From: Prevotella sp. UBA2444
GTDB taxonomy: Bacteria; Bacteroidota; Bacteroidia; Bacteroidales; Bacteroidaceae
Reading direction: 5' to 3'
NCBI GenBank assembly: GCA_002342665.1
Contig: DDQK01000037.1
Location: 61,114 to 125,113, forward strand
Length of the DNA stretch: 64,000 bases
Shown in pieces: positions 8,711 to 17,329 of this stretch (its first letter is position 1; each line of letters starts with the position of its first letter). The notes below the pieces were generated by a model. It was given only the letters and a program-made list of their open reading frames with translations, did no database searches and was not told where the DNA came from. The position numbers and the translations under genes are program-made.

Positions 8711-10378
8711 TTATTTCGGGTCGATGCCTGTGGGATTGCCCACGTTCTTCCAGATGTTCACCCAGTCGGGGCGCATGATGAGATACTTCAGCGCGTCGGT
8801 CAGGTTGGTTGACTCCCAGGGCAGGCGCGCCGTGGGCAGCTTGTCGCCCTTCTTCTGCTTGCGCACCTCCTTGCGCCCCGTGCGCTTGTCCTCGGCAACC
8901 ACGATGGGGCACGTCTCCATCTCCGACTTCAGACAGGGGCAGTTCTCGGCATCGATGAGCAGCCGGAACAGCTGACGCTCCAGCTGACGGGCAAAGAGGG
9001 CCGAGAAGAAATTGTACTCCTGATGGCTCCCGATGTTGCCCTGGCCGCGACTCATCAGCTGCACGCGCCAGCCGCTGCGGGTGCCGTCGGCGCGCACCTC
9101 GATGGCCTGCTTGATGCGGCGCGCCATGTCGTTGCCCTGCTTCTGGTAGTTGTTCATCGCCCGGTCGTGGTACAGCCTGAGCAGCCTGGTCTTGTGGGGC
9201 TTGAAGTATTCCAGGAACCGGTCGGCCAGCTGTCGCTCGTTGTCGGGGGGCAGGGTGTAGATCTCCTTCAGAATGCGGTACTCGCGGCCCTGGTGCTGGC
9301 CGATGACCATCGACTTCATGTTGCCGTCGTCCATGCCGCCCTCCAGCGGACGGCCCGGCAGCAGGTAGCGCAGCACGCTGCAGTCCTCCTGCCAGCCGTA
9401 GGGGTGCTGCTCGACGACCTCGTGGAGCGATCCGTCGCGGTAGAAGTCGCGGGCGGTGAGGGTGGTGTAGAACAGCTGGTCGGCCTCGAGCTTCTGGGGG
9501 ATGGAGAGCAGGTTGGTGTCGATACCCTCCAGTCCGGCGGCTATCTCCTCGCTGAAGAACTCCTCGCCCAGCACGTCGGCATTGATCAGCGTCGAGGCCA
9601 CCATGAAGAGGGTAGTGCCACGGCGCAGCGAGTCCCACCGCTCCTGCCACCGCTGCATGTTGCGCCCGGCCAGAGCTATGGCGCGCTCGTCGCCCGTGCC
9701 GAGAGCGTCGGCATAGCGCCGTCGCGTCTCGTTGAGCGCCTGGCCCGTCTGCAGCAGCAGCTTCACCCGGTCCTTATCCATGAGCTTGGCCAGTTTCATC
9801 ACCCAGGTGTACTCGCCCGTATGGTTGGGGTTGGGCATGTCGGTGGTCAGTGAGAGAGAGCGGTACCAAGGGGAGTCGCCGTAGCGGGCACGGTAGCCGC
9901 GCACGGCCTTGCGGATATTGGTGAACTTCTCTTCGGGCCAGTACTTCACCTCGTCGCCGAAGAGACCCACAAAGCTTCGTCCGGCACCGATGCTGGGACG
10001 GTCGAGACTGACAAAGGTAAACGTGAAGCCGTTGTAGAAAGTCATCACCTGCTTGTACTTGTCGATGACGTTGTACATCTGCCGCTGCCACTCGATAGGC
10101 GGCTGGCGGTCGATGACGAAGTGGACGCCATCCTCCCAGCCGAGGAAGCGCAGGCCCTCCAGTACCGAGGGGATGACGTTCTTGTGGAGATTGGTGTAGG
10201 TGTCGGTGACCCACACGAAGGGTGCGCCGGGGCACTCCGTGACGGCCTGCTGGATGCGCATGGCCTGGAACTGGGTGGTCTTGGCCGACGCGCGGCCGAG
10301 GATGCCTACGAAGTTCTGCGGCATGCAGAGCGCGGCCACCATGGCGTACTGGTTGATATATCGCCTCTCGCTATTCAC
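8711..10378 (-). CDS. terL: Phage terminase large subunit
   Basis: The 555-residue protein has the ATPase and nuclease parts of a DNA-packaging motor. A Walker A-like GRASAKTT lies at residues 28-35 and a Walker B FGDE at 140-143. A C-terminal nuclease start GGMDDGNMKS is near residue 350, and an LYHDRAMNNY block follows. The start is a GTG at 10378, inside a TGAATAG tandem repeat, with a stop just upstream in frame. The N-terminus is therefore short (27 residues before Walker A), or translation is coupled to the upstream gene, whose stop is also in the repeat. Confidence 0.85.
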   Translation of the reverse strand: MNSERRYINQYAMVAALCMPQNFVGILGRASAKTTQFQAMRIQQAVTECPGAPFVWVTDTYTNLHKNVIPSVLEGLRFLGWEDGVHFVIDRQPPIEWQRQMYNVIDKYKQVMTFYNGFTFTFVSLDRPSIGAGRSFVGLFGDEVKYWPEEKFTNIRKAVRGYRARYGDSPWYRSLSLTTDMPNPNHTGEYTWVMKLAKLMDKDRVKLLLQTGQALNETRRRYADALGTGDERAIALAGRNMQRWQERWDSLRRGTTLFMVASTLINADVLGEEFFSEEIAAGLEGIDTNLLSIPQKLEADQLFYTTLTARDFYRDGSLHEVVEQHPYGWQEDCSVLRYLLPGRPLEGGMDDGNMKSMVIGQHQGREYRILKEIYTLPPDNERQLADRFLEYFKPHKTRLLRLYHDRAMNNYQKQGNDMARRIKQAIEVRADGTRSGWRVQLMSRGQGNIGSHQEYNFFSALFARQLERQLFRLLIDAENCPCLKSEMETCPIVVAEDKRTGRKEVRKQKKGDKLPTARLPWESTNLTDALKYLIMRPDWVNIWKNVGNPTGIDPK

Positions 10379-10416
10379 TAATCACTATTCACTATTCACT
10401 ATTCACTATTCACTTC
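10371..10416. repeat. Tandem CACTATT repeat at a gene junction
   Basis: About six copies of a 7-bp unit (CACTATT on the plus strand, one variant copy). The array holds both the stop codon of the terminase-adjacent gene and the start codon of the large terminase. Confidence 0.8.
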
Positions 10417-11070
10417 ACTGGCCAGTTCGATGGAGTCGTCGAGCAGGGCGTCGATATCGAGCGGCTTCAGGCCTGCCTCCATCTCCAGCCGCTGCTGGTG
10501 GCGCTTGGGCAGCTGCAGGAAGTAGGGGTTCTGCAGGATGGCACGCTTGTCGGTGGCGGGAATTCCCACATCCTGGGCGTTGGTACCAAAGATGTTGATC
10601 TGCTGATTGTTGGTGACGGGCGGCGGCGTGTCGTCGCGCTCCGAGAGGCGCTTCAGGGCCGCAGCCTGCTTCACGATCTTGGCGTAGGCCTCGTAGTCCT
10701 TGGCCCTGGCACTGCAGGTCTGCTTGCCGGTCTCCTTGTCGAGCTTGATATACGACTGCTCCCACAGGCGGGCAGCGGTGAGCATCTTCTCGAAGAGCAG
10801 GTTGCGCCACGCCTCGGCGCGCACGTGGTCGGTGGAGTAGAACAGGTTGACGGCCTCCCACGTGATGCGGTCGGCCACGTGGCGGCTGCACCCACGGTCG
10901 GCCATCAGCCATGCCTGGGCTGCCGGACGGCCCTCGCGACGGATGATGCCCGCCACGGAGAAGAGCAGATCCTCGTACTGTCGCTCCTCTTCGCTCAGTT
11001 CGCCCTTCGAGCCGTCGGCGATGTAGTCCTGCAGGCGCAGGAAATGTGATTCAGAGTAGTTACTCATCAT
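10399..11070 (-). CDS. Terminase-adjacent protein, possible small terminase
   Basis: A 223-residue helical protein directly upstream of the large terminase. It contains GIIRREGRPAAQAWLMAD near residue 40, then a segment that could form a helix-turn-helix, and a central Asn/Gln-rich linker. Small terminase subunits sit here in many phages, but no diagnostic motif is seen. The last residues and the stop codon come from the TGAATAG repeat, suggesting that the original C-terminus was altered by repeat insertion. Confidence 0.5.
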   Translation of the reverse strand: MMSNYSESHFLRLQDYIADGSKGELSEEERQYEDLLFSVAGIIRREGRPAAQAWLMADRGCSRHVADRITWEAVNLFYSTDHVRAEAWRNLLFEKMLTAARLWEQSYIKLDKETGKQTCSARAKDYEAYAKIVKQAAALKRLSERDDTPPPVTNNQQINIFGTNAQDVGIPATDKRAILQNPYFLQLPKRHQQRLEMEAGLKPLDIDALLDDSIELASEVNSE

Positions 11071-11105
11071 TGAAAAATCCGTGTTAATCCGCGTAATCCG
11101 TGCCT

Positions 11106-11687
11106 TTAACCGTCACCCAGTAAGTTGTTGATTTCCTGTAGCTTCATCTCGTACTCTTGAAGTTTCGCTCTACGCTTCTCTTCCAGGTGTGGCTTGTCGC
11201 CCTTGCGGAGCTCCGACCTGACGCGCCAGATGTTGTCGCGGGTCTTCTGCTGCTCACGGATCAGGTCGCGCACCGACATGGAGCGCAGCTTGTATATCTG
11301 CGAGAAGTGGCGGAACATGGGGTGCCGGCCCAGCACCTTGCGGTGCTTCTGATAGTACTCCATCTCGCGGAAGATCGCCTGGTTGTCGAGATAGGCGTCC
11401 AACAGTCGCCCGGCCACGTTGGCGCACTCCGTAAGTGTCTGGCAGTCGCGCAGTTGCGGGTACAGGTTCGAGTACTCGTGATAGCGGGTAATGCGCCGCG
11501 TGATGAGTGCCTGCAGCTCCACCGGGCAGTCGGGCTCGTTGAGGAACGGCCAGCGGTCGCGCAGTTTTTTTTCAGAGGTGAGAGGTGAGTGGTGAGAGGT
11601 AAGAGATGTGTTCTGCTCTCCAGGTATTCTCTCACCTCTCACCTCTAACCTCTCACCTCTAAACACTATCGGCGTGCGGAACCTCAT
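11106..11687 (-). CDS. Phage protein with in-frame repeat insertion
   Basis: A 193-residue frame beginning at 11687, which overlaps the upstream stop. Residues of about 10-40 are translated from a repeat hairpin (11574-11660) and read RGERLEVRGER then SLTSHHSPLTS, unlike the rest. The remaining 150 residues are helical and basic, with a coiled-coil C-terminus. The true start may lie after the repeat; no in-frame ATG follows closely, so the insertion seems to be translated. Confidence 0.5.
   Translation of the reverse strand: MRFRTPIVFRGERLEVRGERIPGEQNTSLTSHHSPLTSEKKLRDRWPFLNEPDCPVELQALITRRITRYHEYSNLYPQLRDCQTLTECANVAGRLLDAYLDNQAIFREMEYYQKHRKVLGRHPMFRHFSQIYKLRSMSVRDLIREQQKTRDNIWRVRSELRKGDKPHLEEKRRAKLQEYEMKLQEINNLLGDG
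11574..11660. repeat. Inverted pair of GAGAGGT-type tandem repeats inside a gene
   Basis: The left arm (11574-11605) has four GAGAGGT-like units and the right arm (11628-11660) has their complement, ACCTCTC units, around a 22-bp centre. The two arms can form a long hairpin. The element lies within the coding frame of the preceding entry and keeps it open. Confidence 0.75.
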
Positions 11688-12439
11688 GCCGGGAATCGCC
11701 CTTCAAGGAATCCGACGACGGTGTCCGTCCACGAATGGGGCGCGATCCAGGCGAAGCGCTGCGTCTTGGCCCACTTCTCCAGTGCCTCCAGCGGCGGGTT
11801 CTTCGATATGACAGGCAGCAGCCAGTTGTCCTGATCCCATGGGCGCATGATGACGGGAGCCACCTGCGGACGGGCATATCCGTCGTACTCCAGCAGCGGG
11901 TCGAAGTTCGCATAGTTCGCGATCATCTCCGGCAGCATCTTCTCCAGCACTGACTTGTGCATCAGCTTCGGGGTGCGGTTCTCGCCGACGGTCACGCCCT
12001 TCCCGGTCAGCTCGCCGCGACGGCAGCCGATCTCATAGATGGTCACGGGATTCAGGATCACCATGCCGTCGGTCATCACGATCAGGCGCTCCGTATCGAT
12101 GTGCGGCAGGTGTGCCAGCAGCGTCTCGGCATCGGTCTCCTTCAGGTGCTCGTCAGTCACCAGGTGGATGTCGGCATCCACCCCTCGCAGGTTTGCCGTC
12201 ACGGAGCGGGCTATCAGCTCACCGTGCTTCCCGTCGCGGGCGATGATCACCACGGTCACGGCCTCGCAGCCTTTGCCGTCGCGAGGTTGCTCCGACTCGG
12301 CGCCGGTGTCGCCGTCAGGTCGCTCCATGTCGCCTCCGGTCTCGGACTGGGTGTCAGGTGTCTCAACAGTCTCCACGGACTGAGCGTTCTCGGACTGCTC
12401 TTCAGCAGCCTGGGCATTCTTGCTTTCATCTTCTTTCAT
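11684..12439 (-). CDS. Phage protein with acidic N-terminal tail
   Basis: 251 residues. Residues 1-58 are acidic, Glu/Gln-rich and probably disordered. From residue 60 a Rossmann-like pattern begins (VTVVIIARDGKHGELIARSV). The DGMVILNP and NRTPKLMHKSVLEKMLPE segments recall small nucleotide-sugar-type folds, but no catalytic motif is clear. It has its own promoter. Function is unknown; the place between capsid and terminase genes suggests a virion or assembly role. Confidence 0.5.
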   Translation of the reverse strand: MKEDESKNAQAAEEQSENAQSVETVETPDTQSETGGDMERPDGDTGAESEQPRDGKGCEAVTVVIIARDGKHGELIARSVTANLRGVDADIHLVTDEHLKETDAETLLAHLPHIDTERLIVMTDGMVILNPVTIYEIGCRRGELTGKGVTVGENRTPKLMHKSVLEKMLPEMIANYANFDPLLEYDGYARPQVAPVIMRPWDQDNWLLPVISKNPPLEALEKWAKTQRFAWIAPHSWTDTVVGFLEGRFPA

Positions 12440-12470
12440 AATCGTTTGATTTTAATTGAATTAAACACTG

Positions 12471-12500
12471 CAAAGTTAAGTGTTAATTTGCGGTCGCAAA
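12471..12500 (-). promoter_or_regulatory. Promoter upstream of the acidic-tail gene
   Basis: TAACTTTG (12471-12478) on the minus strand, with a TTTG about 18 bp upstream. The ATG at 12439 is 31 bases downstream. A palindrome of GTGGCACTTATTT-like units lies just upstream (12520-12575). Confidence 0.55.
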
Positions 12501-12613
12501 AAGACAGGTGTGCCTGGCGTGAAATAAGTGGCACTCTGTGAAAAATAAGTGGCACTTATTTCGAAATAAGTGCCACTTTCTGCGAATAGGGTAATCTTTG
12601 GTCGGATCCTTGA

Positions 12614-13201
12614 TCAGACGCCGCCGCTGTTGCTGCTTTCGCTGGAGAGTCCGAGGTACTGGTCGATATCGGCCTCGCCCGTCTTGGGGATGGCGCTCTT
12701 GTCGATGATGCCCACGGGCCACGTGCGCAGCTCGGTGCGCAGCTCGAAGTGGTTGTTGTGGGCCTCGCTGGTGTCCTGCTCCTGAGCCTGCTGCATCACC
12801 AGCGGGGCACAGGGGGTGCCGTAGACCTTGGCGGTCTTCTCCGAGGCGTCGCAGTCGATGACGATGGCGCCCAGATTACCGTTGACGTTGTTGGCCTTGA
12901 ACTCGGCCACGGCCAGCTCCGTGCCGGGGTGGTCGAAGTTGACGTGGTGGATGTAACCGCGGCTGTAGGCATCGCCCTCCACTTCGTCGCCCGCGTCGAT
13001 GCTCGACTGGTTGACGAACATGCCGATGGGCTTGGCCTCGCTGAGCATCGTCAGCGACGTGACCTTCACGCCCTTCTCGTCGCGCTCCATCGTGGCCTTG
13101 TCGAAGTCGAAGAGCAACAGGATGTTCTTCTTTCCGCGTGGCATGCCGGGGTTCGAGCCCTGCTTCTTCACGCTTACCATGCTATATGCTGTTTCTGCCA
13201 T
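12614..13201 (-). CDS. Phage virion protein next to the capsid gene
   Basis: A 195-residue protein starting MAETAYSMVSVKKQG with a beta-rich middle and a Ser/Gly-rich C-terminus. It immediately follows the major capsid gene. Such positions usually hold a decoration, head-completion or tail-tube protein, but no signature is recognised. A tandem AAATTGAG repeat lies between it and the capsid gene. Confidence 0.5.
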   Translation of the reverse strand: MAETAYSMVSVKKQGSNPGMPRGKKNILLLFDFDKATMERDEKGVKVTSLTMLSEAKPIGMFVNQSSIDAGDEVEGDAYSRGYIHHVNFDHPGTELAVAEFKANNVNGNLGAIVIDCDASEKTAKVYGTPCAPLVMQQAQEQDTSEAHNNHFELRTELRTWPVGIIDKSAIPKTGEADIDQYLGLSSESSNSGGV

Positions 13202-13208
13202 AACTTAT

Positions 13209-13239
13209 AAATTGAGAAATTGAGAAATTGAGAAATTTA
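13209..13239. repeat. Tandem AAATTGAG repeat at a gene junction
   Basis: Three and a half copies of AAATTGAG lie between the capsid stop and the next start, like the arrays at other junctions in this prophage. Confidence 0.75.
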
Positions 13240-13255
13240 ACACTTGGAGGGGGCG

Positions 13256-14800
13256 TTAGATGCCGTCACCCTCACCACCTGCATTGTCGCCGTCGGCAGC
13301 CGGCTTGGCATACTTCGTGGCCGCTGCGGGGCTGATGTAGGCGAAGATGGCCTCGCCCATCCAGAAGCCCGTGCCTTCCCACCACTCGCCGAAGATCTTC
13401 ACCTCGTAGTCCACTTCCTGGAAGCGGAGGGTGACGTTCTGCGGGTTGTGCGACATCAGGTGCTTGAAATTCTCCTTCGGGGTGATGAAGAAGCAGCCCG
13501 TGCCGCGCATGCCCTCCATCTCGGCAAACTCGAAGTTCGAGAAGTCGATGTCGTTCTTGTGGGTGCCGTCCTGGTTCTTCAGCCACTTGTACTCCTCGAG
13601 GTACTCGCGGCGGTAGGCGTCGGCCAGTACCGGGTCGATGTGCACCTTCATGGCCTTCTTGGCATAGAGAGGATACTTGTCGGCAACCTCCTTCACGGCG
13701 GCGTCGATGATCGTGCGCACGTTCTTCTGTGCCGGGTCGATCTGCTGGCCCACCTGTAGCCAGCGCAGGCTGCTGCCCTTCGAGCCCTCGGTCTCGCGCT
13801 CGGCGTAGAGGTCGATGAGCTGTGTCAGGTAGCCGTCCATGGTCTCCGTGGGCTTCGAGGCGGTGTAGTTGCCGTGCTCGTCGGGCTCCAGTTCCTTGAA
13901 GCGGCCCAGTGCCAGTGCCTGCTCGCGCTCCTCGTCGAGCTTGGGGAAGATGAGCTGGAAGAGGATGTAGCGCACCACGGGCATCGGCTGCAGCTGAGAG
14001 GCCTGCTCGTCGTACATGTAGCCCAGGATATCCTCCATGATGTCGGAGGGGATGATGGGCACGTTGATCTTGCACTTGAAGTTGCGGATCGTGAGCGGGG
14101 TGAACTTGGCGGCGCCTGAGGGCGTCCACTTCGGCACGAACTGCTGCAGCACGGTGCCTACGACGCTGGCCTGGTTGGCGCGCACCTCCGTCTTGTCGGT
14201 GATGATCGTCGACATGTACTGGGTCGACTCGGTCTGGCCGAACAGGCCCTTGAGGATCTCCAGGCGGTTAGAGGCGACGTACTTGCCGAACTCCTTCTTC
14301 AGCTCCTGGGTGTCGATGGTCGAGTCTCCGCTGTAGGCGGCGCTCACCTTGCCCTGCAGGTAGTCCACGAGGAAGCGGTTGTGCTTCAGCGAGAGGTCGA
14401 CGCCGGCGGCGATGGCCTTCTTCTCCAGCTCAGAGACGGTCACCTGCTGGCCCTGCTGTCCTGCAGGCTGCTTCTCCAGCTTGGCGATGGTAGCCTTGAA
14501 GTCGGCCTCGGCCTTCTTCATCTCCTCGATCTGGGCCTTCAGTGTGCCCACCTCCTTGCGGCTGGCGTCGAGCTCCAGGCGTTCCTCGGCAGAGAGTGTC
14601 AGGTTGACCTGCTCGCCGTCAACCTCCATCTTCGAGAGGTCGGCCTTGAAGCCCTCTACGAACTTCTCGCCGTACTTCTCCTTCAGCGTCTGCTCCTGTT
14701 CTGCGGTGAGGAACAGCTTGCCGTCGTTGTCTTTCGCGAAATTCTGGATGCCGAGGACCGACATGACCCAGCCGGCAACCATCTTGAATTCTTTCTTCAT
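13256..14800 (-). CDS. Major capsid protein with N-terminal scaffold-like domain
   Basis: 514 residues. Residues 60-130 form a charged coiled coil (LELDASRKEVGTLKAQIEEM, ATIAKLEKQ), as in the delta/scaffold domains of HK97-type capsid precursors, and the rest is globular and beta-rich. It directly follows an S49-type protease, the usual order of head maturation protease then capsid. HK97-fold assignment is inferred from architecture and context, not from a motif. Confidence 0.7.
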   Translation of the reverse strand: MKKEFKMVAGWVMSVLGIQNFAKDNDGKLFLTAEQEQTLKEKYGEKFVEGFKADLSKMEVDGEQVNLTLSAEERLELDASRKEVGTLKAQIEEMKKAEADFKATIAKLEKQPAGQQGQQVTVSELEKKAIAAGVDLSLKHNRFLVDYLQGKVSAAYSGDSTIDTQELKKEFGKYVASNRLEILKGLFGQTESTQYMSTIITDKTEVRANQASVVGTVLQQFVPKWTPSGAAKFTPLTIRNFKCKINVPIIPSDIMEDILGYMYDEQASQLQPMPVVRYILFQLIFPKLDEEREQALALGRFKELEPDEHGNYTASKPTETMDGYLTQLIDLYAERETEGSKGSSLRWLQVGQQIDPAQKNVRTIIDAAVKEVADKYPLYAKKAMKVHIDPVLADAYRREYLEEYKWLKNQDGTHKNDIDFSNFEFAEMEGMRGTGCFFITPKENFKHLMSHNPQNVTLRFQEVDYEVKIFGEWWEGTGFWMGEAIFAYISPAAATKYAKPAADGDNAGGEGDGI

Positions 14801-14839
14801 AAAACTAATAACTAAAAACTTAAAACAATTATGTAAAAC

Positions 14840-15790
14840 TCACAAACTTGCAGCGTATTGTGTTAATTGCATCTGTGCCGACAGGCGGCGCACCTCCTCG
14901 GTGGCGGTGTCGCTGGTGCCGATGGCGTCGATCAGTCCGTACTTACGGGCATCGGCGGCGTAGAACATCCGGCCTGCCAGTATGCCGTCCACCTTCTCGT
15001 CGAGATTCTTGCGGCGCAGGCGCACGGCCTGCTGGAACGCGCGCGCCAGCGGGTTGAGCTGCTCCTCGCGTATCGACTTGTAGTCGCCCTTCAGGGCTGC
15101 CTCGAAGGGCGCGTTCTTGTAGGTGGAGAGGTCGCTATAGATGGTGTGCACCTTGATGCCCTTCTGCTCGTAGTACTTCGCGTAGTCGGGGAACTGCATC
15201 ATCACGCCGATGGAGCCGAACTCGGCCGATATCGCGTTGTCGGCCACGATCTCGTCGCAGTGGCACGCCACGTAGTAGGCTGCAGAGGCGCACAGGTCGC
15301 ACGAGGCCACCACAGGCTTGCCCAGGCCCTGGCTGAAGGAGATGGCGTCGAGCATCGGGGCGATGGCGTCGACGGCACCGCCGCCGGAGTCGATATCCAG
15401 GCGGATACCGATGATATTCTTCGCCGAGGCAGCCTCACGGATCGTGGCGGCTATCTCCTCGGTACCATAGGAACAGTAGGTGCCCTCCTTCATCATGTCG
15501 CCCTTCAGGGGGATGACGGCCACCGAGCCTTCGGGAGCGTCGGCGAACCCCTTGCCCTTCGACCTGGCCTGCACGGTATATGCCCCCCTCCTACAGGAGG
15601 GGTCGGGGGAGGTCACGTCCGCCACGATCCCCACCTCCATGGGGCGGCGGTCGCTCAGACGGTCGGCGCTCATGTCGGCCGTGTCGTGGCTCAGAAACTT
15701 GTCGATCAGCACCGCCTGGGCGTCGATGCGGCGCAGGTCGATGAAGAACGGCTTGTTCAGAATCGTGTAGTATAATGTAGAAAATGCCAT
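14840..15790 (-). CDS. S49-type head maturation protease
   Basis: 316 residues with ClpP/SppA-fold landmarks: DIDSGGGAVDA, VVASCDLCASAAYYVAC with the likely catalytic Ser, EFGSIGVM, and the terminal GRMFYAADARKYGLID. In phages this family trims capsid precursors, matching its place upstream of the capsid gene. Residues of about 60-70 (TSPDPSCRRG) come from a GC-rich repeat inserted in frame at 15585-15613. The promoter at 15812-15843 starts the structural operon. Confidence 0.8.
   Translation of the reverse strand: MAFSTLYYTILNKPFFIDLRRIDAQAVLIDKFLSHDTADMSADRLSDRRPMEVGIVADVTSPDPSCRRGAYTVQARSKGKGFADAPEGSVAVIPLKGDMMKEGTYCSYGTEEIAATIREAASAKNIIGIRLDIDSGGGAVDAIAPMLDAISFSQGLGKPVVASCDLCASAAYYVACHCDEIVADNAISAEFGSIGVMMQFPDYAKYYEQKGIKVHTIYSDLSTYKNAPFEAALKGDYKSIREEQLNPLARAFQQAVRLRRKNLDEKVDGILAGRMFYAADARKYGLIDAIGTSDTATEEVRRLSAQMQLTQYAASL
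15585..15613. repeat. GC-rich hairpin repeat inserted in the protease gene
   Basis: CCCCTCC and GGAGGGG pair around a short loop and are followed by TCGGGGGAGG. A similar element sits at 8091-8112. Here it lies inside an open frame without breaking it. Confidence 0.6.
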
Positions 15791-15811
15791 ATATCGGAAT
15801 GTTTACAGGGG

Positions 15812-15843
15812 CAAAGTTATATATAATAAGGTGAAGGGGCAAA
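15812..15843 (-). promoter_or_regulatory. Promoter of the protease/capsid operon
   Basis: Minus strand: TTTG (15840-15843), 20-bp spacer, TAACTTTG (15812-15819). The ATG is at 15790. Confidence 0.75.
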
Positions 15844-15924
15844 GACCCGAAATGGCGGACACGGCCAGCACGTTACGGCTCGTTAAGGGCAGTGACCATC
15901 TTCTCGGGTTCGCGAAAATGGTTG

Positions 15925-15932
15925 TAACTTTG
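15925..15932 (+). promoter_or_regulatory. -7 box for the DUF4248 gene
   Basis: TAACTTTG on the plus strand, 33 bases before the ATG at 15966. It is divergent from the structural operon promoter about 90 bp away. Confidence 0.55.
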
Positions 15933-15965
15933 CACGGATGATTTATTGACACAGACGACACCGAT

Positions 15966-16193
15966 ATGAAAACAGCAGATTTTGAGATCAGACAGTACGG
16001 GCGCACGGAACTGGCACAGCTCTACTCGCCCGATATCACACCCGAAGCGGCATGGAAGAAACTCAGGGGCTGGATCGACTACCACCCTACGCTCAACGGC
16101 ACGCTGCGGCAGCTGGGATACCAGCCCCGGCGGCAGCGCATCTTCACGCCGGCTCAGGTCGGTGCCATCGTCGAGGCTCTCGGAGAACCCTGA
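15966..16193 (+). CDS. DUF4248-type small protein
   Basis: 75 residues, MKTADFEIRQYGRTELAQLY..., with the pattern of DUF4248 proteins from Bacteroidales. The segment RTELAQLYSPDITPEAAWKK resembles a helix-turn-helix opening, so a regulatory DNA-binding role is plausible. It is the only plus-strand gene in the structural half and diverges from the protease/capsid operon, a good position for a late-gene regulator. Confidence 0.7.
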   Translation: MKTADFEIRQYGRTELAQLYSPDITPEAAWKKLRGWIDYHPTLNGTLRQLGYQPRRQRIFTPAQVGAIVEALGEP

Positions 16194-16248
16194 AGGGTGA
16201 AGACTTACGGCAGGACAGACCCCCCGTCTAAGTTTAACCCAAAAAATG

Positions 16249-16776
16249 TTAAATCTTTCGCTTTTTATGGTTTTTGGCCTTCGTAATGCCCAAAAACACC
16301 TTCATCGTGCGCTCATGGCGCTGCAGGTTCTTCAGCAGCGCATCCTCACAGTCGAGGCCCAGATGGTAGCGGCTGACGAACTGGCGAACGGCTTCCACCT
16401 TGGTGCAGCCCTGCTCCAGCTGCTGCTCGCAGTGGTGGTGGAACTCCCAGTTGAAGAGCCGCCGCAGCTGCTTCTCCACCAGCCGGGCATGTCGGGGGGA
16501 GATGTAGTTCCAGAAGGCGGGGTTCTTCTGTCCCGTACCCTCGGTGCCCCGGCGGGCGGGCAGCCAGATGCAGAGGTTCTCGTTGCCCGTCGGACGGTAG
16601 TCGCGCGGGCGGCGCTCCATCAGCTGCCACACACAGTGGTAGAGGTCGAAGGAGTCGGGGATGCGGATGCCGCCCGTCTTCGGATCCGACTCGAACTTCC
16701 TCCTGGCGTAGGCGGCCAGGTAGGGCTCGACACGGATCAGGGCCACGCGGCGGTTCTGATATAGCTGATGTTCCAT
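16249..16776 (-). CDS. Phage protein of unknown function
   Basis: ATG at 16776 gives 175 residues (MEHQLYQNRRVALIRVEP...), rich in Arg, Trp and His with a lysine-rich end. A -7 box TACCTTTG at 16815-16822 supports this start over the earlier GTG. It is convergent with the DUF4248 gene and separated from the primase by an origin-like gap. No family recognised. Confidence 0.55.
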   Translation of the reverse strand: MEHQLYQNRRVALIRVEPYLAAYARRKFESDPKTGGIRIPDSFDLYHCVWQLMERRPRDYRPTGNENLCIWLPARRGTEGTGQKNPAFWNYISPRHARLVEKQLRRLFNWEFHHHCEQQLEQGCTKVEAVRQFVSRYHLGLDCEDALLKNLQRHERTMKVFLGITKAKNHKKRKI

Positions 16777-16822
16777 AGACTGCTTCTTAGGGGATTTTCC
16801 TGTAAACAACAATGCAAAGGTA

Positions 16823-17329
16823 ATTCTTTTTTTTCTGTTTTGTGGATTTTCGGCCGATTTTTCTGTATTTTCTGTATATAGCCGTACGAAAATGGCAGAA
16901 ATGCCCTGTTTATCGGCATTTTCGGAGGTTTCTGCGTTTACACTCCGACCTGTAAAGCGGTTTGTATCCCGCCCTCCCTTCTGTAAATGGCCGGAAAGGC
17001 CGTAGTCTCGCGTTAAAATTTGTAAATCGCCTTTTCACATCCTTTATACAGATATACAGATTTCTTTTTTATGATACAGATTGGATTTGTATATCTGTAT
17101 ACAAGGAAAATGGTCGCAAAGGCCGATAAACAAAGGATTTTTTCACGTTTCGCAAATGCCGATATACAGATATACAGATGTTTTGCACATTCAGAGAGAG
17201 GGGAAAGGGGAGGGGAAACGGCTATCCTGGCCGCCGGGCATGAAAAGAGGGGGTGGCCACCGCATCCGTATATGGACTGTCGGTGGCCACCCGCCGGGAA
17301 AATATGATGGCTGAAAAGAAATGCCGGTC
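16823..17329. other. Gene-free stretch with ATACAGAT repeats, candidate phage origin
   Basis: No convincing gene. The octamer ATACAGAT recurs in direct order near 17048, 17056, 17075 and as a pair near 17163-17180, with an inverted form (GTATATCTGTATAC) near 17089. Another ATACAGAT lies just upstream of the primase gene (20348). Several short hairpins (GGCCGGAAAGGCC at about 16990) are also present. Repeats beside the primase-helicase gene suggest an origin. Confidence 0.4.
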
